Positions 47,237 to 57,754 of a stretch of 64,000 bases of DNA are shown here, in pieces. Source of the DNA: Colletotrichum lupini (Eukaryota > Ascomycota > Sordariomycetes > Glomerellales > Glomerellaceae); the NCBI RefSeq assembly GCF_023278565.1, contig NC_064679.1, positions 3,224,001 through 3,288,000 on the forward strand, written 5' to 3'. The notes under the pieces are model-generated. The model made no database searches. It saw nothing but the letters and a program-made list of their open reading frames with translations, and was not told where the DNA came from. The translations under genes were made by a program, and so were the position numbers. The stretch's first letter is position 1, and the number at the start of each line of letters is the position of its first letter.

Positions 47237-47982
47237 CTATACCGCCTCAACCTTGAGCTTCTCGACACCCTCCGCCAGCCCCCCTTCTTCCTCGTCATCA
47301 AAGTCAGCCTTACTAGCGAGGCCACGCTCCCATAGTTGTCTGCCCGTCAGCTTGACCGGTTCCTTGACCTTGGCCTTCTTCAACTCGGCGAGGCGCTCCT
47401 CCTCTTCCTTCTCCTTCAACTCCTTCATCTCCTTGATGAAATCATCGCGCCACTTGAGGAACGTCTCGGGTGTCACGGGTGTTCCGTGGAACTTCTTGTT
47501 CTCCTCGCGCTCGGCGGCAGCGGCCCGCTCTTCCTTCTCCTTCTCCTTCTCCTGCTTGCGCTCCTCGACGAGCATCTCTGCTGCCTCCTTCAGAGCCGAT
47601 ACGAGGGAGAAGACCATAGCCATGCCTAGGTTCTCCTGAATCGTCTCCTCGAGACCTTGGAGGAGCCGCTCCTTGTCCTCCGCCACGCTGAACCACTCGT
47701 AGGGCGCGGCATCACGCACGGATTGCAGGTCGAGGGTGGGTGGCTCGTCGGGGTATGCGTCTGGGTATCGGACCTGAAGGAACATTGTTGGCGGGTCCTC
47801 CTCTTCGCCGGGGATGTCTAGGGCGATTTGTATTCTGAACTCTGTCTCTGAGATATCTGTGATCCGGGGTTTAGTGGATGGGCTGGCTCAAGGTGGCATG
47901 GTGGGGTAATCGTACCGGTGATCTCATCTGGAAAGATGGATTCGAGCACCTCGCGCTCCTCAACTTGTTCCTCGCGCCCCAT
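47237..47982 (-). CDS. GIR2: RWD-domain protein Gir2 (DRG-family regulator)
   Basis: Cytosolic RWD protein that in yeast binds Gcn1 and the GTPase Rbg2, linking ribosome stalling to general amino-acid control. Exons 47982-47916 and 47856-47237 (59-bp intron) give 228 residues; yeast Gir2 has 265. The start begins MGREEQVEEREVLESIFPDE, the classic RWD opening. The RWD core continues with FRIQIALDIPG, VRYPDAYPDEPPTL (the YPxxxP motif) and ENLGMAMVFSLVSALKE. A charged coiled coil (about residues 130-190) follows, with a GTPVTPETFLKWRDDF segment typical of Gir2/RWDD1. It diverges from PUF6 across 362 bp. Confidence 0.92.
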
Positions 47983-48344
47983 TCTGAGTGTCTGTATCTT
48001 CGAGGCGCGTTCTGGGAGCTTGGGACAATGCGCTGGTTGCTGGTTTGTTACTACAAGACGCTGTTGAAGATGTAGCTGGCGGCTCAAAGATGGCCGTTGA
48101 TGGCAGAGAGGTACGTACATGCAAGGTGGTGGGGTGGTGAGTTGAATCCAGCTTAGCGTGGTTCTGACCGCCCGGCAATTCAAATAAAAATTTCAGAAAT
48201 TCCCTAAGCAATTGCGACCGCTGTAAGTTCCCACCCGTGCAGTCCAGTCGCTCTGCTTTCTTTGTACGCCGAGAAAACGTTCACACTTTGCGATCGATAT
48301 TCCGGCTGTCCACCACAACCACAACAGCCAGCCAATTCCACACA
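47983..48344. promoter_or_regulatory. divergent GIR2/PUF6 promoter region
   Basis: 362 bp between divergent start codons of two translation-related genes. The shared-promoter role is inferred from position; no specific motif was recognised. Confidence 0.5.
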
Positions 48345-50529
48345 ATGGCTTCCACCGGTGTCAAGAGAAAGAGTGCCCCTGCCGCTGGTAAGGGTGCTGC
48401 CGACGGCAAATTCAACAAGAAGGCCAAGGTCGAGTCGAAGAAGAAGGCCCAACCCGTCGAGACCCCCGAGGAAGACGATGAGGGAAGTTTCGAGGATGAC
48501 TCTGAGGACTCGGACGACGGCGGTGTCCAGCTCACCCCTCGCGATCGTGCCCAGCAGGCTCAGGCCAAGGACAAGAAGGATGGCGCCAATGGCGCCGACA
48601 AGAACAAGAACTTTGAGAGAGGTAAGGAACCTAGGCGATGCAGTGCCTGACTGGCGCAAGCTTGCGATTGTGCTGACTGTGGGATTTACAACAGGTCAAA
48701 ACTCGAGAGAGTCCCATGCCATCCAAAAGAAGCTCGCCCTGGAGCGCAAGATGGCCAAGCCCCTCGCCGACGAACTCGCTCGAACCAAGAAGATCTGGGA
48801 GAGGTTGAGGAGGAAGTCCCACGTTCCGTCCGAGGAGCGGAAGCAGCTAGTCGATGAGCTCTTCACCATCATCACCGGCCGCGTCAAGGAATTCGTCCTC
48901 AAGCATGACGCCACACGCGCTGTTCAGACCGCCCTTAAGTACGCCACGGCTACCCAACGGAAACAAATTACCCGCGAGCTGCAGGGCACCTACACCCAGC
49001 TTGCCGAGAGCCGGTATGCCAAGTTCCTCATCGCCAAGATGGTGGTGCAGGCCGACGGCGAGATCAAGGATCTCATCATCCCCGAGTTTTACGGTAAGGT
49101 GCGGAAGTTGATCAACCACCCCGAGGCTTCATGGATCTTGGACGACATCTACAGACAAATCGCGACGAAGGAGCAGAAGGCCATCCTTCTGAGAGAATGG
49201 TACGGACCCGAGTTTGCCCTCCTCGAGCGCAGCAAGGACGAGAAGCCGACTTCCGACCTCGCGACTATCCTCGAGCAGAACCCCAGCAAAAAAGCCTACA
49301 TCCTCAAGAGTCTCAACGACATGATCAACTCGCTGGTTCAGAAGAAGATGACTGGTTTCACGATGCTTCACGACGCCATGTTGCAGTACTTCCTCAATGT
49401 CGAGCCCGGCACGGAAAACTTCAACCTGTTTGTTGAGATGATCAAGGACGACGAGGAGGGTGATTTGCTGAAGAACATGGCCTTCACCCGCTCTGGATCC
49501 CGTTTGGTGGCTCTGCTTCTGGCCCACGGTTCCTCCAAGGACCGCAGAAACTTGCTCAAGGCATACAAAGACAACTTCGTGCTGATGTCGGGTGACCCCA
49601 ACGCTCACATTGTGATCCTCACCGCTTTCGATGTCATTGATGACACGAAGATGTCATCAAAGGCCATCTTCCCCGAGCTGATTGGCGACGACAAGGAGAA
49701 GGCGACAGACAACATCGTTGTTTCTACATCAAATCCCTTCGCCAAGGCCACGCTTCTGTATCTGTTGGAGGGCCAGACCCGCGCTCTCTTCTCCGATAAC
49801 ATGAGCGACGACCTTGCGATTCTCAAGGAGGTTCATGCAATTCGCCAAACCACCAGTAAGAAGGACGCCGAGATAAGAAGGAAAGAGTTGGTTGCTGTTA
49901 TGTCACCTGCGCTCATTACTGCCGTTGTCGAGGCTGCACCGGCTTTGGTCGCAGACCCCTTCGGTTGCCAGCTGGTTGCGGACGTGCTGCTCTCTGCGGA
50001 GGGTGACAAGACGGCAGCTCTTGAGGCCGTAGCAGCGGTCGCTGAGGGCGACCCTGGCGCGGAGCCCATGGAGGTAGAAGGTGTCCCTACCCCTGTCCAC
50101 GTCTCGCGGACAGCATTTGGAGGCCGGTTGATCAAGACGCTTATTGCAGGAGGCAAGTTCAACAAGGAGACCGGCAAGGTCGAGCCCGTTGAGCCGCCAT
50201 TGAAGTTCGCCGATATCCTGTACCCGATCATCAAGGACTATATTGTGGACTGGGCCACGGGCCCAAGTTCCTTTGTCGTTCTCAACATGTTGGAAGCCGA
50301 GGACTTTAGCCATGCTGCTGAGCTGAAGAAGACGCTCAAGAAGCACAAGAAAGACCTGCAGAAGGCTGCCACTGAAGAGACGGCCGAGCAGAAGGAGGCC
50401 AAGGAGGCCAGAGCCCAAAAGGATAGCGAGAAGGGCGAGAAGGGCGCAAAGAAGGGCAAAAAGGGTGCAAAGAAGGCAGACAAGCCTGTAGGCAACCTTG
50501 GCAGCAAGCTTCTGTTGGAGAAGTTGTAA
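48345..50529 (+). CDS. PUF6: Pumilio-family protein Puf6
   Basis: Nucleolar PUF-like RNA-binding protein; yeast Puf6 acts in 60S subunit assembly and in ASH1 mRNA repression. Exons 48345-48621 and 48695-50529 (73-bp intron) give 703 residues. The start is the ATG in CACAATGGC. The N-terminus is Lys-rich and then acidic (ETPEEDDEGSFEDDSEDSDD), typical of nucleolar proteins. Pumilio-type helical repeats span about residues 130-580 (HDATRAVQTALKYA, SRYAKFLIAKMVV, HPEASWILDDIY, FTRSGSRLVALLLAHG). The CPL region and a Lys-rich tail (KGEKGAKKGKKGAKKADK) follow. It ends LGSKLLLEKL. No break. Confidence 0.95.
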
Positions 50530-51737
50530 GCGATACCGTATAAAACGTAACCGGACTGGCGAGCCAAAAGTTCTTCCCAATGTTTTGAAATACCCACACA
50601 GGCGTGGCAGTCTGACTACCTGGTGTGTCGATGGCGTGCAATAGGTTTAGCTGGAGTGGTGGCATTAATAGATGGAGTTGGTTTGGCTGGTTTTTGATTC
50701 AAAGCTTTTGGGCGTTGCCCGCCCATCGAGCGGGGACATGTTTTCTCCATCGCAACCGTCCTTGATTGAGATCTAGCCGCGCATCTGAGCCTTTCCCGTC
50801 GGCTAGGGGCCACCCGTTTATGCCGACCACTGTCTCGGACCGTGACGCGGTGGCAGAAGTAACGGGTCTGATGCATTTGGCATTCGGGCTTGTGCGACGT
50901 TGCTGTTCCGTTTCCGTCTTCTGGTGATTCTGGCCCTTGCGTCTTTTCGCGAGGGGCTACATTCGACCCATACCTAGCGAAGCACTCATCCGCGAGCAAA
51001 CACCAACGCAGTCGTCCCCCGAACGCGGCGGGCAGGGCCATGAAAGAATCACGGGCCAGAATCGTTCTGTAGTACAAGATGACGTTTATTGAACGTCTCT
51101 GTCTGAGACGTGGGCACCTTAGATTCCCGTGTAAGTGCAAGCCGGGGACTGTAGTGCTGCCTTGGCGGGATCGTCAGTCCGAATTTGAATGCCTTCAAGC
51201 ACTGCATGGAAAGGGTCAACATTCACCGGGTCACCCGAGCACATAGGCCAGTGTGATGAAAGAGGAAGGTACGTTGCAGGCAGGTAGGTAGCTACCTCAT
51301 GGTAGGCAAGGTAAGGCAGGCACGAGATGAGGCCGGTCACACAACCGTCCCTTCCTTCCTTCCATCCCAAGTGACAGACCGACAACAACCCACCGCCCGT
51401 TGAAAGCTCCTTCCCGTCCTCCACCTTGCCTCGGAAAAACTACTCCAGCCTGTTCACTTACCTATCACTACTGAGTTGGCAGTGCGACATTTCTCTCCTT
51501 CGCTGATTCACTTTGAAGGAATTCCGTCTTGTTACCTACTCCAAAGTTTCTCATCGTCGCTCATTTATCACACCTCCATTTTGCCTCATCCTTCGCCATT
51601 ACCATCACCATCGTCATCGCAGCTACTGTTTCGATGGTGGCACACAACTTATTGACCCATTGACCGTGTCAAAGGTTTCCTTTGCTTATCACGATACCGG
51701 TTGATCTGTTCGAGAAGGAAAATAGTGAACCGCCATC
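50530..51737. other. spacer between PUF6 and the six-cysteine membrane protein gene
   Basis: 1.2 kb without a gene I can support. The last 400 bp, rich in C and T, are likely promoter and leader of the downstream gene. Confidence 0.45.
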
Positions 51738-53080
51738 ATGGGCGGCTTCATTCCCGCGAGAGAGGCGAAGGTATGCCCGATCGGTTCATACCACTACACC
51801 TGCTCTGGCTTCGAGGGTTGCTGCGAGGTGAACCCTTGTGAGACTACCAGATGCCCAGACGAGTACAACCCTTACTTGACTGCGACTGAGCTTCAGGCCC
51901 AGAAGACCATCGCATCTGTCGCCGCGCCGGTCTTGGTCTCCCCCACCTCATCCTCGTCGAAGGCATCCTCCGCTACCACTGACAAGAAGGCTCAGGCTTC
52001 GACCTCCTCTGACAATCCGACTACCACCTTCAGCTCGCCCGAGCCGACCGCAACCGGAGGTATTTGGCTCACTGACGATCGTGGTTCTCCAGCTTCTACC
52101 ATCGCCTCCGATGATTCCACTGGAACTCCGTTCTATGTTTCTCCCCATACTTACACCCCAACGGCCCCTGTCGAGACCCAAGCCATCGACGCTTCGGCTC
52201 CTGCCTTGGCGGTCAAGTCTGATCAACATGACCTCCCGGTCGCTGCGCAGGCTGGCATCGCCGTTTCTGCTTTGGTGGTGATCTGTATGGTCATCGCCGC
52301 CTACTTTCTGTGCACCAAGCAGAGAAAGAAGCTCAGAGCTTCTCGGGAGTCCATCAGCTCCATTGGCAAAGACGGACGCAAGCACAGCTCAGAGGACGAG
52401 ACCAGCCAGCCGGCCATGACTACCAATCCGTTCTGTCCTGAGGAGGTCTTTTCCCCCTATGGAAGTAAGCTGCTTTCTACTATCCACCGTTGTCTAAGAG
52501 AAAGGAAGCTGACAACTAATCAGGACGCTACGAAGAGCCTCAAACTCGCTTCAACCGAGTTAATGATATGAGTGCCAGTCGCATGATGAATCACCCGGTT
52601 AGTCCCGATACCCGCGATTCGATGTCTATACGGATGGCGCCGCCGCCGATTCCTTCTCCTGCGATGTCACCTGGCACATTCAGAGCTACGACAGCCAGCC
52701 CCGACTTCTTGTCTCGCACCGCAACAACAACTCCCGACGTGGGCTATCGCACGGCCAATTCCACTCCTGACTTCACGTCCCGCATGACAACCCCGGACTA
52801 TATGTCTCGGCTGGGTACTGCTACCCCTGAGCTCCATGGCCCCCCTCAGCAAGCAGCCATTGCTGAACTGGCTTCTCCTGGTCTGCCAAAGGTTGTCGAG
52901 ATCCACAGCAGTCGTAGCGGCTTGCAGAAGTACAAACCGTACCGCCCCGACGGTGGCTCACTCTACCCTGTGGCGGAGACCACTCCCAGCTACCTCACCG
53001 GTACCCTGAACGCCACGGAACATGAGCGTTCTGAGGGTAGATACGTGACTAGTTGGTCAAAGTGGGATCCTGCTGCCTGA
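51738..53080 (+). CDS. single-pass membrane protein with N-terminal six-cysteine module
   Basis: Not a protein I can name. Exons 51738-52464 and 52524-53080 (59-bp intron with a CTAAT branch site) give 427 residues. The first 41 residues hold a compact module, C13-x8-C22-x5-CC28/29-x4-C34-x4-C39, resembling short Cys-rich motifs at the N-termini of other Pezizomycotina membrane proteins. There is no cleavable signal peptide before it. A Ser/Thr/Pro-rich, probably O-glycosylated stretch (about 60-165) follows, then one membrane helix (172-192) and a basic stop-transfer segment (KQRKKLR). This suggests N-outside topology. The cytosolic tail has degenerate repeats around TPDF-SR, e.g. SPDFLSR, TPDFTSR, TPDYMSR. 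The layout recalls cell-wall stress sensors, but the ectodomain is not a recognised WSC domain. Confidence 0.85.
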
Positions 53081-53799
53081 GAGCAAGTCAGCCGATACTG
53101 CTTGAAATCTTGAGGTTTGGTTCTGGTTCTGAGGAGAGGAAAGGAAATGGTTTCGGATTTCGGATTTCGGCTTCTGTCAGGCGTTGACGATACCCAGGCT
53201 TGCTTTTCGGATACGCGATTGCCTGATCTTGCTGGTTCTTGTCAGAGTAAATTCAACGCACAATTGGGATGGTTCAAATGGAAATGGGATTGGAGATTGA
53301 GATCAAAAGGTCGACCATAGCTAGGCCTATTAATAGTTATCTCTACTCCCTTCAATGAAGAAAATGAAGAATTCAACTCACCATGCTACTATGACCATTG
53401 CCTACTCTAGGTCCATTAGTGATCAGTGAACGCCTTGAACAACTACCTCTGAAGACTATTGCATCGTTTTAGGAGTATGGATATGAACCCCGTTTGCCGA
53501 ATTCATGGGTATTTGGTATTCAACACATACTTAAAGACAATCTGATCCCCTTCCGATTTACGCCAAACATGCAGTATATGCTTCTTGCGCAGAAGCACTT
53601 CCATAGCCATTCCATTTTCTCTTTCCTTGCCCTAAAACCATTGGCCATGCTCACTTCCTCATTTCCAACCGCGGAACAGCGTCATGAGCGATGGAGCAAG
53701 GGTGACTTTATTGGGACTGCCCAGCTCCTGACACCCCAACTCTCCGGTCTCTGCCCCGCCCGCCGGGCTGTGGTGCAATGTGTCTTGAGGTCAAGCCCG
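53081..53799. other. convergent 3' spacer
   Basis: 719 bp between the convergent stop codons of the six-cysteine protein gene and RPB4. No coding sequence seen. Confidence 0.45.
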
Positions 53800-54419
53800 T
53801 CATCTGCTTTGAAGCTTGCTGATCTCATCGAGGAGTATTTGGAGATCATCGTCGGAGATCTTGTCTTGTAGGGACGGAATGAGTGTCTTGGCTTCTTCGG
53901 CCGTTTCGCAACAAAGCGACCCTAAAGAAACAAATACGGTTAGCATCTCTATCACTTCCAATCCAGTAAGTCACCCATTGGACTGGATTGGGCGCGGACC
54001 TATTTGTGCACGCTCAAACTTGGCGAGCTGCTTGTGTGCGGAGAGCAGTCGCTCGACGGCCTCGACATTCTCTTTCTGGCGGAATCGGGAGAAGGCATCC
54101 AGGTAGTTGAGAGTCTGTGTCAACATCCTACACAGAGAGAGAAAGAAATTGTCAGCAGTCTGAGAAGGCACAAAGAAGTGTGGTGACGAAGGGCATCGCT
54201 CAAAGAGCAAGTCGCCATTGTGCATTGGACGTACTCGGTCTCGTTAATGTTCTTGCGATCCATCTTGCGCTTGGTCACGAGCGCGTTGATGACGAGTGAT
54301 GCTTCGGACAATGTGAGCGTGTCGACGTGTTGGAATTCGCCGAGGTTGAGGATGGACGATGCCTCCTCGCTGCCCGGGGGAGGGGGCTTCGGGCGCGAGG
54401 TGGGAGCGTGATGCGACAT
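53800..54419 (-). CDS. RPB4: RNA polymerase II subunit Rpb4
   Basis: Stalk subunit that pairs with Rpb7 on RNA polymerase II in the nucleus and also travels with mRNA. Exons 54419-54235, 54127-54000 and 53921-53800 give 144 residues, the usual size for filamentous fungi. Landmarks: ASSILNLGEFQHVDTLTLSE, EASLVINALV, LNYLDAFSRFR and, near the end, EEAKTLIPSLQDKISDDDLQ. The last intron has a GTCCGC donor, weaker than the others, but includes a GCTAAC branch site and restores the family C-terminus. It is divergent from TRS23. Confidence 0.95.
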
Positions 54420-55096
54420 CTTTTTTGATTCTTTGCGACTCGTGGTCGTTGATTCGAAGAGTGGGAAACTGTTCAAAAAGTTCGCGCTGTTCAGGAAACA
54501 GAGGGTCGGCCCTTTGCCGAAGGACCAGATGTCGCGTTGATTGCGGGGGATTTGGATAAGACGAATGGATTCGCGGGGGTGTGTGGTAATGAGCAGCCGT
54601 TGTCGGCGGAAGCTGGAGGTGAGAAGAAGGTGGGTTGTAGATGAGGCTGAGAATTTCCCAAAGGCGGGTGCTATGTCTTGGGAATGCCACCCCTGGTGCT
54701 TGCCTTGTCGCCCAGTGCAGGAAGATCCAGGTCGGGGAAAAAGAAGAGGATGTGTCCCACCGAGCGCGCCTTCCACTGTTTTTGGGGCTAGTGCAGGCAC
54801 CAGAAGGGGCGCGGGGGGCGTTTATCCAGGGAGCTTGGTGTGGATTTAGCGACTGGGACTCGTGTGCGCGGAAAGGGTGAGGTGTGCGGAAGATACCTGG
54901 CTGGCTGGCAAGAGGACAGTACCAGGTCCCTCACCCACATCTCCTAAGCTACCTAACCTGAGGCCAGATGGGGATATCGAGAGCGACTGTATGAGTGCAT
55001 GCTTCAGATATCGCATCGATGAGAACAATCTCAGATAATAACCATATTTCCCTTCCTTAGAGTCATCAGCTTTGAGTTGGTTCGACTACTGAAATT
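54420..55096. promoter_or_regulatory. divergent RPB4/TRS23 intergenic region
   Basis: 677 bp between divergent genes, holding both promoters and leaders by position. No specific motif recognised. Confidence 0.45.
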
Positions 55097-55706
55097 ATGT
55101 AAGCCCCCTCTGGCCCCAAGTTAGGAAGGCCATTCACTGACCTAGGTGACAGGACCGTATTTGCGCTCATCGTGATCAACAAGGCCGGAGGCTTGATCTA
55201 CAACCGCACATTTCACGAGGGCGGCCTCAACCAACTGACGACAAATGACTATCTTGTGTTGGCAGGAACGTTTCACGGGTAAGAACATAAATGCCCTCAG
55301 CCGTTCATAGTGAGGGGGAAATGCTTACCCAGCGTTCAAAAGCGTCCATGCTATCACCGCCCGGCTCAACCCTCTGATGAGCCGGCAAGATGCTGCAGCC
55401 GCTGCAACCGCAGCCAGCGTGACCGCGGCGGGCGGAATACCTGCACGGCCTGAGCCGCCAACGGGACTAGAGGTCATGGAGACGGAGAACTTTAGGCTGC
55501 AGTGCTTCAACACCATGACAGGCACAAAGTTCCTGCTCTTCACCGATACGACTCAGACCAACATCGACGTAACGCTTCGGAGGATATACGACCTTTACAG
55601 CGATTACGTCATGAAAAACCCGTTCTATCAGCTCGAAATGCCCATCCGCTGCGAGATGTTTGAACGGAAATTGTTATCATACATCCGGGAGATCAACAAT
55701 CGATAG
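55097..55706 (+). CDS. TRS23: TRAPP complex subunit Trs23 (TRAPPC4, sybindin-like)
   Basis: Core subunit of the TRAPP Rab-GEF (Ypt1) that acts in ER-Golgi and intra-Golgi traffic. Exons are 55097-55098, 55153-55278 and 55343-55706, giving 163 residues. The first coding exon supplies only A and T of the start codon; a 54-bp intron (GTAAGC...CACTGACC...GACAG) intervenes and G follows in exon 2, yielding [19 protein letters not shown], the longin-type start of this family. No other upstream ATG fits. The next landmarks are [21 protein letters not shown], a short Ala-rich insertion, [15 protein letters not shown] and [20 protein letters not shown]. The second intron uses AAG as acceptor, six bases past a weaker-fitting CAG. 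It converges on RPN10. Confidence 0.9.
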
Positions 55707-55935
55707 GTTCAGAGCAACGTCGCCACGGATGATAGACAAAGCGATGGAGATGATGATTCATGGGAGTCTGATTTCGTTTGGGTTGGGTAACGCTCATTGC
55801 GATACGGCGTTTGCAGGAGTCAGAGGCCCTTCTATTGAACAGCATGTTCCTCTAGGACCAAGCCAATATTCTATTTTACATACTCGAGGTAGTCATCAGG
55901 CGAAGAATGAGTTAGAGACAACACAAAACATCTGT

Positions 55936-56888
55936 TTACGAAGTGTCCATCGAGTCGTCGTCCTTCTTGTCCTTCTTGCTGCTTGACTCGCCATCCTTGC
56001 CGAGGAGAGGTGCACCCTCGCCCTCTTCCTTAATGTCCTCAAGAGATCCTTTCTGACCGGACTCGGCCTCCTCGCGGGCCTTCTTCTCCTGCCGCGCCTT
56101 CTCGTCCTCCATACTCATGCGAAGCGCAAGTGCCAGCTCCGGGTCCATGGCAGGGTCGAAGTCGAACTCGCCAAAGTTGCCGCCTCCGCCGCCACTTTCC
56201 ATGCCGCTGCCACCGCCGCCGCCACCACCGCTTCCGCCAGCATTGTCTCCGAGGAGGATCGGGCTCGAAATGAGCTGGTCGCTAAGAAGCTTGCTGCTTG
56301 GGGGAATGACGACGAGGTTGGAGCCCTCACCACCCTTGACGCTCTCGTTGAACGCTTGCAGCTTCTTCTGCGTGTCGTCGTCGTCCAGGTCGCCGAACAG
56401 TACGAAATCGACCGAAACGTTGCCCTTCTTCATCTTCTTGGCCAGCTGAACTAGCTTCTTCTCTTCCTCCTCGATGGGCGAGCAGACGAAGACGATTATC
56501 CGTTGCCGTTGGGACTTGTTCTGACGGTGCTTAAGGGCAAGCTGATGGACACATTAGCAAAAGGCTCGATGGCAAAGATGACAGCGTTTATACTCACGCC
56601 GGCAACCTGAATTCCGGTGGCAAGGTGTGATGTTCCCTTGATCTTGGTCTTCGTGCGGTGCAATCCATCCAGGATCTTGCCCTGATCTGTCGTGAGGGTG
56701 ACCAACACCTCGGGGCCCTTGCCACCCATGCTCATCAGGCCGACCGAGGACTCGGGGTTTCCATTTGTGATGGTCTGGAAAATAACGTTGACGGCGTCCG
56801 CTTGAGAGTCGTATCTTGTCGGTTGGTAATCACCGTTACGACTGCTTTCGCTGTTGTCGACAACGACCATCACCGCTTCGAGGACCAT
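55936..56888 (-). CDS. RPN10: 26S proteasome ubiquitin receptor Rpn10
   Basis: Ubiquitin receptor at the base-lid junction of the 19S regulatory particle. Exons 56888-56598 and 56541-55936 (56-bp intron, GTGAGT...ATCAG) give 298 residues (yeast has 268). The N-terminal von Willebrand A domain (about 1-190) opens MVLEAVMVVVDNSESSRNGD and includes NPESSVGLMSMGGKGPEVL and VDFVLFGDLDDDD. A Gly-rich linker follows, then one ubiquitin-interacting motif, DPELALALRMSMEDE, at 230-244, as in yeast rather than the two of animals. The tail is Lys/Asp/Ser-rich. It is divergent from the borealin-like gene. Confidence 0.96.
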
Positions 56889-57754
56889 CTTGACGGTTCG
56901 GGCGGGGCACCGGCGTGTATTGCAGGAGGGAGGTTGTAATGTGAAATCTGTGGAGTCCGAATATTTTCTGATGTCGTAGACGAGGTTGGAATCGCTAAAG
57001 TGTCCGAGGATGGCGGTGTTGAGTGGTGTTTGATCGTGCGAGCTTCGGATGGGAAAGGGAAGCTTGGTGTTCAACGTGGGTTAAGGTAGGCAGGGTGGGA
57101 GAGCTCCTGCGTAAGGCAGTTCAGCCTGGTGACGCTGGTTGCGTGGTGCGAGTAGAGGTACCTGAGAGTAAGGGGAGTCGTTGCGTGATTGTAAGTATCG
57201 AGACTCCGGGCCAAGCGCCTTGACAAACGTTCGTATCAGGAAGTTACCCTGTGTAAATATGAGCCCAGCAGGACAAGATCCGAGTATGTACCGTAGATGT
57301 CCCAATCTAGACCCTCTGTACTCTGCACTTCTACAAACCTCACCATGCCAATTGCGAACGACGATTCTTCAGTTCTCCATACTTGCGATCTCCGACGGTG
57401 TGTGCTGATTCCGGGAAATAAGTTAGACGCGGTGATAGGACTACATCTGATTGTACGGATTCGGATTTCACCTGCTCCCATGAAATACACAGGGCTACCT
57501 AGGTATGGCCGCCGATTTTAGGTGGGACCTTTGGAGATCCATGAATGGCCGGGACTGGCCAAGCTCCCATTGGCTTAGGTAAGGGTCTTCCGCCGTCACG
57601 TTTGTTTACTTTCTGGAGCACTAGCCACTCATAATAGAGCCTCCGCCCCATCATCCTTAGCTCCATCAACTTTCACACTCCCGTCGCGGTCAGGCACGTT
57701 GCTCCAGCGTCAAACGCTTTCACCCACAACGACTAGCAATCTTCAGCAGACGAC
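56889..57754. promoter_or_regulatory. divergent RPN10/borealin intergenic region
   Basis: 866 bp between divergent start codons. It includes one AGGTACCT word (57157). I did not see a PACE-type proteasome element. Confidence 0.45.
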
